DNA of 22,737 bases from IMG/VR virus record IMGVR_UViG_3300031999_000207, positions 1 to 22,737 of that record. The stretch is one strand, 5' to 3'. Position numbers and translations under genes: made by a program. The notes under the pieces are model-generated. The model searched no databases, was not told where the DNA came from, and was given only the letters and a program-made list of their open reading frames with translations. The DNA is from a virus. Below are positions 1 to 6,880 of this stretch, in pieces. Positions within the stretch are counted from its first letter, which is position 1, and each line of letters opens with the position of its first letter.

Positions 1-76
1 CGAGCGTGGGTCCGGTGCCCTCGACGGCTTCGTCGAGGTAGTAACGTACTACCAAGCCTGTATCTACAAGGGCCAC
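1..76 (-). CDS. Start of a LamG-like (concanavalin A-type) surface protein, cut by window edge
   Basis: A GTG at 74-76 begins a frame that runs off the window. The 25 visible residues (MALVDTGLVVRYYLDEAVEG and five more) match the opening strand of LamG/concanavalin A-like domains of phage tail and surface proteins, where G-L-V-x-R-Y/W-x-x-D-E-A and then a G-T stretch are typical. GAGG lies about eight bases before the GTG. If right, it would be a glycan-binding or structural lectin-like domain; the rest of the protein is needed to say more. Confidence 0.55.
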   Translation of the reverse strand, partial: MALVDTGLVVRYYLDEAVEGTGPTL

Positions 77-77
77 G

Positions 78-158
78 CTAGACCTCGGCCTCGTTGTCCA
101 CGTAAACGTCGCCGCCGTGCTGCCCGGCAAGCCGACCGCGAACGCCTTCCACCTTCAT
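78..158 (-). CDS. Possible 26-residue ORF between two surface-protein genes
   Basis: An ATG sharing a base with the upstream TAA (TAATG) opens a 26-codon frame, MKVEGVRGRLAGQHGGDVYV followed by six acidic/neutral residues, ending in TAG at 78-80. It fills the gap before the next gene exactly and contains a possible ribosome-binding site (GAGG) for it. The overlap fits the coupling style of the whole window, but its shortness keeps confidence low. Confidence 0.35.
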   Translation of the reverse strand: MKVEGVRGRLAGQHGGDVYVDNEAEV

Positions 159-895
159 TATTGCGCTGCTCTAAAAAACGTCTGTCTGCGCCTAGAGATC
201 AGATAGGTATCTGCTGCGCCACCCGGTAGTTTGAACGCGGCGATGAAGTTGTCCGCGCTCGTAGCGCCTCCTGTATACGTCCACAGACCGGCTACTGCCG
301 CCGCCGTTGCTTGCACCTTGTAGATCATCCGTCCATCGTCGCCCGCGCCGTTGCTATTGCGAAGGCTGGCTGGGCCTGTCCAACCAGTGCCAGCAGCAAA
401 ATCGTTTTGCTCATTCCCTTGGAAACCCGCTGCGACTAACAGAACCCCGTTAGCTGTTGGAGTGATGTTCGCCGTTGAACAGCCATCGGTCGTGCCAGTG
501 TTGTCGAACGTCCCGCCGTCCGTAGCAGTGCGCCCGATCCAATGTGTGTCGAGCGGCGCGACAGTATCGCCGCCAGAAAATTCAGCGACCCATACCCGCT
601 CGTAGTCGGTGGGTTGCCCAGAAAAAGTGAACACGACAGCAGTATTGCCACCAACACAATTTTGGGCGTACCAGCTTGCCGCGTTGGTACTGGTGAGGTA
701 TTCATCTATCTTTACGAAGGTATCACTACCCTCCACTACGCCTGTACAAGTCCGCGCGCTGGGGAATCCTGATATCGTAAAGGCGACCAGCAAATTGCCC
801 GCAGTAACCGCCGCGCCCAGGGTGACGGTGAGCGTGGTTTGAGGCTGCCCTTGATCAATAGCAGCAACGCCGCCCTGAATAAATATGAACGCCAC
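158..895 (-). CDS. Beta-sandwich surface-type protein, possible host-binding or decoration protein
   Basis: A GTG at 895 with AGGTGGAG just upstream opens a 245-residue protein. The sequence is nearly all beta: an N-terminal TLTVTLGAAVTAGNLLVAFTI segment, a centre with NAASWYAQNCVGGNTAVVFTF and VWVAEFSGGDTVAPLDTHW, and a second NLLV-like strand (ANGVLLVAAGF), ending FIAAFKLPGG. This alternation resembles extracellular beta-sandwich domains found in bacterial and phage surface proteins, where the pattern is NLLV, aeysG, asplD, dLLV, aaFk. A short basic tail (SRRRQTFFRAAQ) closes it. Binding to carbohydrate is possible but not shown. The stop and the next start share a base (TAATG). Confidence 0.7.
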   Translation of the reverse strand: MAFIFIQGGVAAIDQGQPQTTLTVTLGAAVTAGNLLVAFTISGFPSARTCTGVVEGSDTFVKIDEYLTSTNAASWYAQNCVGGNTAVVFTFSGQPTDYERVWVAEFSGGDTVAPLDTHWIGRTATDGGTFDNTGTTDGCSTANITPTANGVLLVAAGFQGNEQNDFAAGTGWTGPASLRNSNGAGDDGRMIYKVQATAAAVAGLWTYTGGATSADNFIAAFKLPGGAADTYLISRRRQTFFRAAQ

Positions 896-896
896 G

Positions 897-956
897 CTAC
901 TCCACCTGCAAGAGGATCACGCCTGCACCCATTACTCGGGGATTGCGATGACTCAC
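897..956 (-). CDS. Micro-ORF, 19 codons, with conserved MGAGVILLQVE ending
   Basis: A GTG at 956 overlaps the previous stop (GTGA) and opens a 19-residue frame, MSHRNPRVMGAGVILLQVE, ending in TAG at 897-899. It fills the gap between the 94-residue protein and the beta-sandwich protein and contains that gene's ribosome-binding site (AGGTGGAG) near its end. The ending is nearly identical to that of the micro-ORF at 22424-22480, and most of the base differences in the shared part are synonymous. It is too short for statistical gene prediction; its support is the paralogy and the coupling. Confidence 0.5.
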   Translation of the reverse strand: MSHRNPRVMGAGVILLQVE

Positions 957-1237
957 TTCACTACACTTATTTCAACAACGTCGATGCGACCGTCCTCGTC
1001 CCTCTTTGTGACTTTCGCCCGAATTTGACTTGGCACCTTGAGGTTCATTCGCGCGAGCTCCTCGGCGATCCGCAGCGACAGATCCATCTGCACCGCAGAC
1101 GCTTCGACAACCTGACCGATCTTTTCGGTAAGCGCCTGTTGCGCGAGAACCGTTGGCTCGAGCGGCCTTGGCCGAACGGCAATCTTGGCGCCATCAGCCA
1201 CCATGTCATCGAGTTCTTCTTGGCTCAGTCGCGGCAT
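953..1237 (-). CDS. 94-residue helical protein after the giant protein, function unknown
   Basis: The ATG at 1237 overlaps the giant protein's stop as TGATG and gives 94 residues; a GTG four codons upstream is less likely. The product is a single charged helical protein (LSQEELDDMVADGAKI, then QQALTEKIGQVVEASAVQMD and SLRIAEELARMNL) ending in a short KAKVTKRDEDGRIDVVEI-like beta pair. I do not recognise it. It may be an accessory or chaperone of the giant protein, or the last member of the ejection cassette. Its stop overlaps the GTG of the next micro-ORF (GTGA). Confidence 0.7.
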   Translation of the reverse strand: MPRLSQEELDDMVADGAKIAVRPRPLEPTVLAQQALTEKIGQVVEASAVQMDLSLRIAEELARMNLKVPSQIRAKVTKRDEDGRIDVVEISVVK

Positions 1238-4170
1238 CAGCTTACGCACTCCAACACCGCCTCGATGGTTTTGAGGCGTTTCGCCATTCTACTCGCCACC
1301 TTGTCCGCTTTTTGCATCACGATTGCGGTGCCGGTATCTGTTTCGTGCTCCATCGACAGGACGATCGTATCGAGAGCCTTTGTCGCAGGCTGCGCCTTCA
1401 GATACTCGATCATCCCCTGCAGTTGGTCCTGGGAGAGATCGTCGAGATGCTCCTTGCCCGTGACTCGCTTGGTGAGCGCCATGAATTCGGGGTTATTGTC
1501 CCACGGGATGCCCTTCGACTCGGCGAGTTTGTGGATATCCTCGACAGCAAGCGGCTTGGACGCTTTCGTTGCGCCGACACTTTCCGCTGCCGCTTTGCGC
1601 TGCTCTGCCGTCGCCAGTTGGCTTTGCGGCATCAGCGCATTGATCGCCGTTTCGATCTTGGCCCGGTGAGTCTGGTTATCCGCCGTCTGCGGCAGCAGCG
1701 CAGCGTTGGCTTGATCGATCGCCGCCGCCCACGCCTCGTCATGGCTCGCAAACGGGCCAATCTGATGATTGTTGAACGCCTCGACCGCACGATTGCCCTT
1801 CCCCTTGGAAGGCGTCATCACCAGCGTGCCAAACCACTGACCGTCGACCTGATGCGCGCCGACACGGACCATGTTGCCGCCGTAGCTCATCGCCTCCGGC
1901 GCCACAGTCTCGGGTTGACTCGATTCCTGACGGGTTACATTTTTGCCCGTCGTATCGTCGCCGAGAGCTTGCGCAATGGCGCGTTCCGGCGAAAAGCCGG
2001 CGCGCAACATGCTGGTGATCTCAATGACCTGGCCGTCGCCTTCCCGCTGAATAACAGCGTCGCCACTTGGGCGCACAATTAATCTGACCGTCTCTTGGGC
2101 CGGGCCTTCGCCGCCGATAGCGTCGGAAATCGTATACTTGCCGCTGGACGCACCGTGGTTGACTGGCGCAATCGCGCCCGGCGCCTGCAGCGCGAGCGGA
2201 ACGATCGTCTCACCCTTGCCGGTGAACTCGGCCGCGGGGAATACCATCGTCTCGCCTTCGAGCCCCGTCTTGATGCCGAGATACTTCTCGCCAGTCCCAG
2301 GCTTGAGGTACGCAATGGTGATGTGCGGCTTGTAGTCAGGGAACGTCTGGGTGTTCGGCAGGGCGTCGAGCTTCTTGTTCAGTCGCACGAGATCGGGTGA
2401 ATCGACACGCTGCACCAGAACATCGGCCTCTGGTGTCTTGAATACCTCCAACGCGCCGCCTGTTACGGCGACGTGCCCCTCGTCAGCAATGACCTTCGCA
2501 ACGTCGTCGGGGTTCTCTGTGTGCAGCCCGTGACGAATCGTGATGTGCGGGCGTTTCTCTATGCCCTGGTCGGCCAAGTCCTCCGGCGCGATGTGCTGCG
2601 CCACCGCCTGAATCGCCCCGGCGCGAACTGGATCGATCGCAACCTGAGCGCCGGAATACTCGTGCGCCTGCTCGCCCGCGGCGATATTGATTCCATAGCC
2701 TTGCGCCAGCGCCATCGGATTGCCAATGTTCTGACGTATGTGCAGCCTTTCAGCCTTCTCCGCATCGGTCAGAATCTCCGGCTCGATCGCCGGAATCGTG
2801 ACCGCATTGCCCTCCGCATCGGTCGACTCAACGGCTGGATGGCCCGCCGCCTTCCGGTTGATCGCGTGCAGTCGCGCCTGGGCCTGCGAAACGACTTCGG
2901 TCGTCGACATGGTGGGACCGCCAACGAACGGCTCACCCGGTATCTTCGCCCCAGTAACCGCCTCGCCAATGCTCGGGTCGATCCTCTGGAGTTTATCGGC
3001 CTGCATCGCCTTCAACGCGGCAGCAACCGCAGCTTCCGTGGTCGGCGCGGCTGCAATCTCGTCTATTTCCGGCTTGTTGATGAATGCCGCTATTGCACCC
3101 GGCACACCGAACACCGCGCCCATGCCGGTCTGCTCGCCAACTCCTTCGAGGACGTTCTTGTTGGGATCGACCTGGGCCGTGGCGACGTTCGCTACCAGCG
3201 CGCCGCCCGGTCCTTCCTGAATACCTTGCTGTAGCGATTCGCCCACTAGGGCGATGCCAGCCCGCTTGGCGCGCGAGCCTACCGCCTTGCTACCAACGCC
3301 ACCCAACGCTCGCTCTATCTCGGTCGAACCTGGGATGAATGTCGTGGCTACCGCAATGAGCGCAGCCGCCGCGAACGACTTTCTGGACAGGGAGAGAACC
3401 TCGTCGTTCTTCGCCTTCTGGTAGAACGCATCTCGATCCGCTTCTGATGCGCCGGGATGCGCAGTGGCGTAACTCGCCATTGCATCCTCTATCTCTGGCT
3501 TCTTCTTCCATACCTCGTCTGGGATCGCGCGCAACTGCTGTTGAGTTTGTTGCGCGGCATCGCCGCCCTGGAGCGCAGCTTCAGTCGCCACACCACCAGC
3601 AACCGCGCCTTTGGCAACAAACTTCTTCGCGGCAGCTTCCTCGAGCAAGCGGCGCGCGGCAATCTTTTCGGCGACCATTGCAGTAGCCCGCGCAGTCGGC
3701 CCGATCACGGCGAACTGCGGCACTTGCTGAAGGGCGAAGCTCGCCATGAGAGTCGGGCTTTTCAGCGTCTCCCACACCGCAATGCCAGCGCGCTGCACCT
3801 CAGACCCCAGATCCTCACCCTTAACAGCCGCCATCTTGTCGGCACGCTGTTTCTCAAGCGCCTTCTGGTCCTCTGGGAGTTGCTTCTGCAGCTCCTCGAT
3901 GCCAGCGGTCGCCCCAGTCGTGAGGTCGTTGTCTATGTTGCCGCTGACAAGCCCCCCTGTGACACCGGCCAGTTGCGCCAGTTGCGCACCGCCAATACCA
4001 AGGTTCGTCAGGATAAAACCGGGCTTGTAATCGACCGAAATGGGTTCGCGCTGCGGATTCGGGTCGAGCGAATTTCCCCGCGCCTCGGGTGCAGTGCCGA
4101 ACTGACTCCAGTCAGGGAGCTCGGGTTCGGTGCCGAACTGACTCCAATCGGGAAGGACAGCCTCAGCCAT
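1237..4170 (-). CDS. Giant putative ejection protein with embedded 2H phosphoesterase domain
   Basis: This 977-residue protein is the largest in the window. N-terminus: two copies of LPDWSQFGT (residues 6-14 and 18-26). Then a region of several hydrophobic or glycine-rich segments (about 51-76, 138-160, 264-281 and 350-364), compatible with membrane insertion, separated by charged helices. Residues ~503-660 match a 2H phosphoesterase: H542-I-T544 (KRPHITIRHGLH) and H616-I-T618 (DYKPHITIAYLKPG), 74 residues apart, with an HEYSGAQV start and a DVLVQRVDSPDL strand-helix between. The final part contains a GQWFGTLVM beta segment and a helical C-terminal module (GIPWDNNPEF ... DDLSQDQLQGMIEYL). The likely role is delivery into the cell with phage DNA; the 2H domain would cut 2'-5' or 3'-5' phosphodiester bonds. 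Both roles are inferred. The stop overlaps the next start as TGATG. Confidence 0.75.
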   Translation of the reverse strand: MAEAVLPDWSQFGTEPELPDWSQFGTAPEARGNSLDPNPQREPISVDYKPGFILTNLGIGGAQLAQLAGVTGGLVSGNIDNDLTTGATAGIEELQKQLPEDQKALEKQRADKMAAVKGEDLGSEVQRAGIAVWETLKSPTLMASFALQQVPQFAVIGPTARATAMVAEKIAARRLLEEAAAKKFVAKGAVAGGVATEAALQGGDAAQQTQQQLRAIPDEVWKKKPEIEDAMASYATAHPGASEADRDAFYQKAKNDEVLSLSRKSFAAAALIAVATTFIPGSTEIERALGGVGSKAVGSRAKRAGIALVGESLQQGIQEGPGGALVANVATAQVDPNKNVLEGVGEQTGMGAVFGVPGAIAAFINKPEIDEIAAAPTTEAAVAAALKAMQADKLQRIDPSIGEAVTGAKIPGEPFVGGPTMSTTEVVSQAQARLHAINRKAAGHPAVESTDAEGNAVTIPAIEPEILTDAEKAERLHIRQNIGNPMALAQGYGINIAAGEQAHEYSGAQVAIDPVRAGAIQAVAQHIAPEDLADQGIEKRPHITIRHGLHTENPDDVAKVIADEGHVAVTGGALEVFKTPEADVLVQRVDSPDLVRLNKKLDALPNTQTFPDYKPHITIAYLKPGTGEKYLGIKTGLEGETMVFPAAEFTGKGETIVPLALQAPGAIAPVNHGASSGKYTISDAIGGEGPAQETVRLIVRPSGDAVIQREGDGQVIEITSMLRAGFSPERAIAQALGDDTTGKNVTRQESSQPETVAPEAMSYGGNMVRVGAHQVDGQWFGTLVMTPSKGKGNRAVEAFNNHQIGPFASHDEAWAAAIDQANAALLPQTADNQTHRAKIETAINALMPQSQLATAEQRKAAAESVGATKASKPLAVEDIHKLAESKGIPWDNNPEFMALTKRVTGKEHLDDLSQDQLQGMIEYLKAQPATKALDTIVLSMEHETDTGTAIVMQKADKVASRMAKRLKTIEAVLECVS
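2191..2664 (-). other. 2H phosphoesterase (LigT / Acb1-like) domain inside the giant protein
   Basis: The two HxT motifs that define the 2H superfamily are both intact (codons at 2539-2547 and 2317-2325), each preceded by Pro and followed by a hydrophobic residue, the usual arrangement. The segment between, with a DDVAKVIADEG helix, a VLVQRVDSPDL strand-helix and LNKKLDALPNTQTFPDY before the second motif, resembles phage 2H domains. Known 2H enzymes include RNA ligase-like LigT, cyclic phosphodiesterases, and the phage Acb1 proteins that destroy CBASS cyclic-nucleotide signals. The substrate here is not known. Confidence 0.8.
4094..4146 (-). repeat. Two 36-base-spaced repeats encoding LPDWSQFGT at the N-terminus of the giant protein
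   Basis: gtgccgaactgactcca occurs at 4094-4110 and 4130-4146, spaced by 36 bases. Each copy encodes most of the LPDWSQFGT peptide, which stands near the extreme N-terminus before a proline/Asn-rich linker. Confidence 0.85.
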
Positions 4171-4171
4171 G

Positions 4172-4981
4172 CTATTTCACCGCAGGACCTCCATTTTTGA
4201 TAATCACTCTGCCGTCCTTTGGATTGATGAATGGTGTTCCATTCGGCAAAGCGGCGAACTCAACATCGTTCTTCGGCGTCGCCGGATTACCAACGCTGTA
4301 CGGCTTGTCCGGTGTCGCGGGGGACGGCGGCAATGTTGCCGCCGTGTCCGGTCCTTGCGCGGCGCGCAACGCCTCGACCGATATCAGATTGATCGCCCCG
4401 GTTTCGTTGTTCTGCTGAACGATCGTATCATCACCCTCCATGCCGGTTGAGATCTTCAAGGAGTAACCTTTGTTCGATTCATGGCGAAGCAGATTGATGT
4501 TGTCGATCGCCTTCTGCTTATCTTCAGGCGAGGCTTTCGGGTCAATCGCAATCGCTATGTTATCCCTGATCTGCTTCTGATCGTCGATACTCATCTGGGA
4601 TATCTCGCGCTGCATCTTGTTCGTCGCAGCAGCATCAGCATCGCGCGTCGCCGATCGCTCCGCTTCTGTTTTGGCAATATCCAGCCGCTTACCTTCTGAT
4701 TGCTCCACGCGACCTTCGTGCTCCGCTTGAGCCTTGTCGCGCGCCGCTCGGGCGTCAGAATCTTCTTTGTGGTACTGCGAAGCCTGCTCGCGCGTCGCCT
4801 TGTTCTCTCCAGCCGTGAAGTCTCGGCTCGCCTTGGCTTCGGCACCCTGGAATGCCTGCGACGATTCCTGCAGCCGTTGTTGGCGCAACATCGCGAGTTC
4901 CGACTTTTGCGCTTCCAGTGCGACGGGGACCGCCACATCTGCTGCGCCCTTCAGAATCCCAGCGATGATTCCCGTGCTCAC
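4172..4981 (-). CDS. Coiled-coil virion-cassette protein
   Basis: A GTG start overlapping the upstream stop (GTGA) opens a 269-residue protein. After a short hydrophobic helix (GIIAGILKGAADVAVPVAL, about 4-22) there is a very long charged coiled coil (about 25-150) rich in Ala, Arg, Glu, Gln and Lys. The C-terminal third is Pro/Asn-rich and ends with a small strand-rich segment (PNGTPFINPKDGRVIIKNGG). This composition is usual in podophage internal core proteins that form a transperiplasmic channel (like T7 gp15 or P22 gp20 by analogy, not similarity). A two-base-range gap separates it from the giant protein. Function otherwise unknown. Confidence 0.6.
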   Translation of the reverse strand: MSTGIIAGILKGAADVAVPVALEAQKSELAMLRQQRLQESSQAFQGAEAKASRDFTAGENKATREQASQYHKEDSDARAARDKAQAEHEGRVEQSEGKRLDIAKTEAERSATRDADAAATNKMQREISQMSIDDQKQIRDNIAIAIDPKASPEDKQKAIDNINLLRHESNKGYSLKISTGMEGDDTIVQQNNETGAINLISVEALRAAQGPDTAATLPPSPATPDKPYSVGNPATPKNDVEFAALPNGTPFINPKDGRVIIKNGGPAVK

Positions 4982-5580
4982 GCGGCTACTCCTGACGGCG
5001 CAGCTTCAGGCGGAACCGGAGCGCCGCCCTCTTTGCCAGCCTGTAGTTGCTGATCACTCATTTGCTGCTTCTGCTCGTCAGAATACTTCGCCGAGAGCGC
5101 CTGCAGTTCTTCCTCGTTCACGCCGTACAGCTCCGCAACCTGCGGGATGAATATCTGCCCAGCCGACTGCATGACCGCGTCGGATACTTTGAAAAATCCA
5201 GCCTTCTGCGCGAGCTCGGCGACAAGCTGCGCAATTTCCGCAGCGGCCGGCAACACGACCGGCGCCGGGATCGAGTCTTTTGACGCATCTTTGAGCTTTT
5301 GAATAACCAGCATCACCGCACTAGCAATCGCCCGTGCGGGTGTGTTTTTCGCGCCCTGAAGAAGCTCCATGATCGACTGATGGGTTTTTTCGTCGTAGAG
5401 CATCTTGGCGCCAGCCATCACAACCTGATCGTATGCCTGCTGCTCCTCGGGAGTCGCCTGTTCCTCGTCCTGGGCCATGTCTGGATTTTGCCCTTTGCCC
5501 TGGTCGGCGGCTTCGTCTGGCACCTGACCCGCAGCCTGATCCGTCGCGGCATCAGCGTTCATCACGTCGGTGATTTTCAT
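4978..5580 (-). CDS. Virion-cassette protein, function unknown
   Basis: The 200-residue product starts with an acidic, Gln/Asp-rich disordered segment (about 1-45) and then becomes a helical domain of around 110 residues (YDQVVMAGAKMLYDEKTHQS, then ARAIASAVMLVIQKL and EIAQLVAELAQKAGFF). The C-terminus is Gln/Lys-rich, then Pro/Ala-rich. I do not recognise the family. It overlaps both neighbours by four bases (ATGA at 5577-5580 and GTGA at 4978-4981), so it is coupled to the membrane-interacting and coiled-coil proteins and probably belongs to the same complex. No cysteine and no catalytic motif are visible. Confidence 0.65.
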   Translation of the reverse strand: MKITDVMNADAATDQAAGQVPDEAADQGKGQNPDMAQDEEQATPEEQQAYDQVVMAGAKMLYDEKTHQSIMELLQGAKNTPARAIASAVMLVIQKLKDASKDSIPAPVVLPAAAEIAQLVAELAQKAGFFKVSDAVMQSAGQIFIPQVAELYGVNEEELQALSAKYSDEQKQQMSDQQLQAGKEGGAPVPPEAAPSGVAA

Positions 5581-6404
5581 ACCACAGCACCCTTATCGAG
5601 CCGACTGGCAATCAATCCGCGCATTCCTGTATCTCCAGCGGCCACCGCCATTGCAGCCGGGTTCGTTGGGCTAACGCGCGGAGTCCCAACGGTCGGATTC
5701 TCTACCTGCGAAAGACCGGAACCGCCGTAGTTAGACAGCGGATTCCCGGCTGTATCGGTGATACCCCGATCTAGCGGAGCGATACCAAGATCGAGGCCGC
5801 CAACCTGCGTGTTCTTATTGGCCTCTTGGCGCTCGTCTTTCCGCGCTTGCTGCGCAGCGGCAGCTTGATATCCGCCTGACACGGCGGACATTCCCAATGC
5901 CATTGGCACCGGGTTCGCCATCGCCGTCGCAACCAGACCGTTGATCGTTCCCATGATCCCGGCAGCCGTCGAGGTGCCGACTGCCGTTGGCACCGAGGCC
6001 ATTGCGGTGTTGAGCGCGGCTGTCTCCGCGGCGGTTAACATGCTACCGCCTGTTGCCGCCGCTGTAGTACCCACCGCGCCAGCGGCAGTGCCAGCGGCAG
6101 TGCCAGCGGCAGTGCCAGCGGCAGTGCCAGCGGCAGCAGTGCCGGCAGCGGTGCCAGCGGCAGCGGTGCCAGCGGCAGCGGTGCCAGCGGCAGCGGTAGT
6201 GCCAGCGGCGGCAGTGCCCGCGGCAGCGGTGCCAGCCGTTGTCGCAGTCGTCGCACCTCCCAACAGCGCCGTGCCAGCGCCCCAGGTGAAGTAGATGACG
6301 ATCGCAGCGAGGATGACCTTGCCAATCGTCGAGGAGAAAACCGACTTGAACGCCTTACCGATACCGCTGACGACCGACTTGATACCTTTCACTATCTTGG
6401 ACAT
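5577..6404 (-). CDS. Membrane-interacting virion protein with Ala-Gly-Thr repeats
   Basis: The 275-residue product has a basic amphipathic N-terminus (residues 1-24, MSKIVKGIKSVVSGIGKAF) followed by a hydrophobic segment suitable for one membrane span (about 27-49, VILAAIVIYFTWGAGTALL). Next comes a long low-complexity AGTA/AAGTA region (about 55-110), a helical region and a C-terminus rich in Gly, Pro and Asn. The absence of a signal peptide and the position in the putative ejection cassette suggest a protein carried in the head or tail that inserts into the host membrane during DNA entry. The repeats are encoded by 12- and 15-base units (6077-6234). The stop overlaps the next start (ATGA). 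Confidence 0.6.
   Translation of the reverse strand: MSKIVKGIKSVVSGIGKAFKSVFSSTIGKVILAAIVIYFTWGAGTALLGGATTATTAGTAAAGTAAAGTTAAAGTAAAGTAAAGTAAGTAAAGTAAGTAAGTAAGTAAGAVGTTAAATGGSMLTAAETAALNTAMASVPTAVGTSTAAGIMGTINGLVATAMANPVPMALGMSAVSGGYQAAAAQQARKDERQEANKNTQVGGLDLGIAPLDRGITDTAGNPLSNYGGSGLSQVENPTVGTPRVSPTNPAAMAVAAGDTGMRGLIASRLDKGAVV
6077..6234 (-). repeat. Minisatellite of 12- and 15-base units encoding Ala-Gly-Thr repeats
   Basis: About a dozen near-identical units of gccagcggcagt or gccagcggcagcggt follow each other without interruption, all multiples of three bases. They encode the AGTA/AAGTA stretch of the 275-residue protein. The near-perfect nucleotide identity indicates active expansion or contraction. 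Confidence 0.9.
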
Positions 6405-6406
6405 GA

Positions 6407-6877
6407 CTATCTGATCTCCATGAACACTGGCAACTCCTCGCGGAGGCCCATGCGTGCCAGTAGCTTACCGATACGCGGATCGGCGCGCACTTCGAGCGTG
6501 AACACGATGCTTTTGATTGCCGACCGCCCGCGCGCCCACTTGAGGAACGCACGAATCAGCGGCGCCCCGACTCCAGGCATCCGCGTGTAGAACTGGACAA
6601 CGCTCGCCTGCTTGCCTTCGTAGAATAGGCAGTCGTGAATCAGCGCAGACACCGCGGCGACTACCTGACCGTCGACCTCCGCCACACAACAGAAGTTGCC
6701 GGAGCCGGAAATCACGTCACGCGCAACCGCGCGGACTCGATCAACCGAAATCTTCATGCGCGGGTATGGGTCCGCCCGCATTGCCTCGATCCCAAGATTG
6801 GCAACCGCCGTAATGTCGTCAGGTCGAGCGCGTCGCAAAATGACTTCACCGGGTTCGTATGCGTGCGCTTCAGACAT
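6407..6877 (-). CDS. GNAT-family N-acetyltransferase
   Basis: The 156-residue protein has the order of a GNAT fold: an N-terminal VILRRARPDDITAVANL strand-helix pair (residues 12-28), a CCVAEVDGQVVAAVSAL beta hairpin (63-79), the acetyl-CoA-binding motif R99-M-P-G102-V-G104 fitting R-x-x-G-x-G/A at the end of strand 4 (YTRMPGVGAPLIRAFLKWA), and a final strand-helix LARMGLREELPVFMEI. GNATs transfer an acetyl group from acetyl-CoA to an amine of a small molecule or protein. The substrate is not evident. It is encoded in the middle of putative ejection-protein genes, with gaps of three and two bases on its sides, so it may act in the virion, on virion proteins, or in the infected cell. Confidence 0.85.
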   Translation of the reverse strand: MSEAHAYEPGEVILRRARPDDITAVANLGIEAMRADPYPRMKISVDRVRAVARDVISGSGNFCCVAEVDGQVVAAVSALIHDCLFYEGKQASVVQFYTRMPGVGAPLIRAFLKWARGRSAIKSIVFTLEVRADPRIGKLLARMGLREELPVFMEIR

Positions 6878-6880
6878 TTA

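Noticed and set aside
839-2082. Long plus-strand frames opposite the giant protein and the 94-residue protein
   Set aside because: Composition is typical of antisense translation (Arg- and His-rich), there is no consistent ribosome-binding site, and the minus-strand genes are coupled and carry recognisable motifs.
6077-6234. Repeat array considered as CRISPR
   Set aside because: Units are 12-15 bases, directly tandem without spacers, all in frame inside a coding gene, and there are no cas genes.
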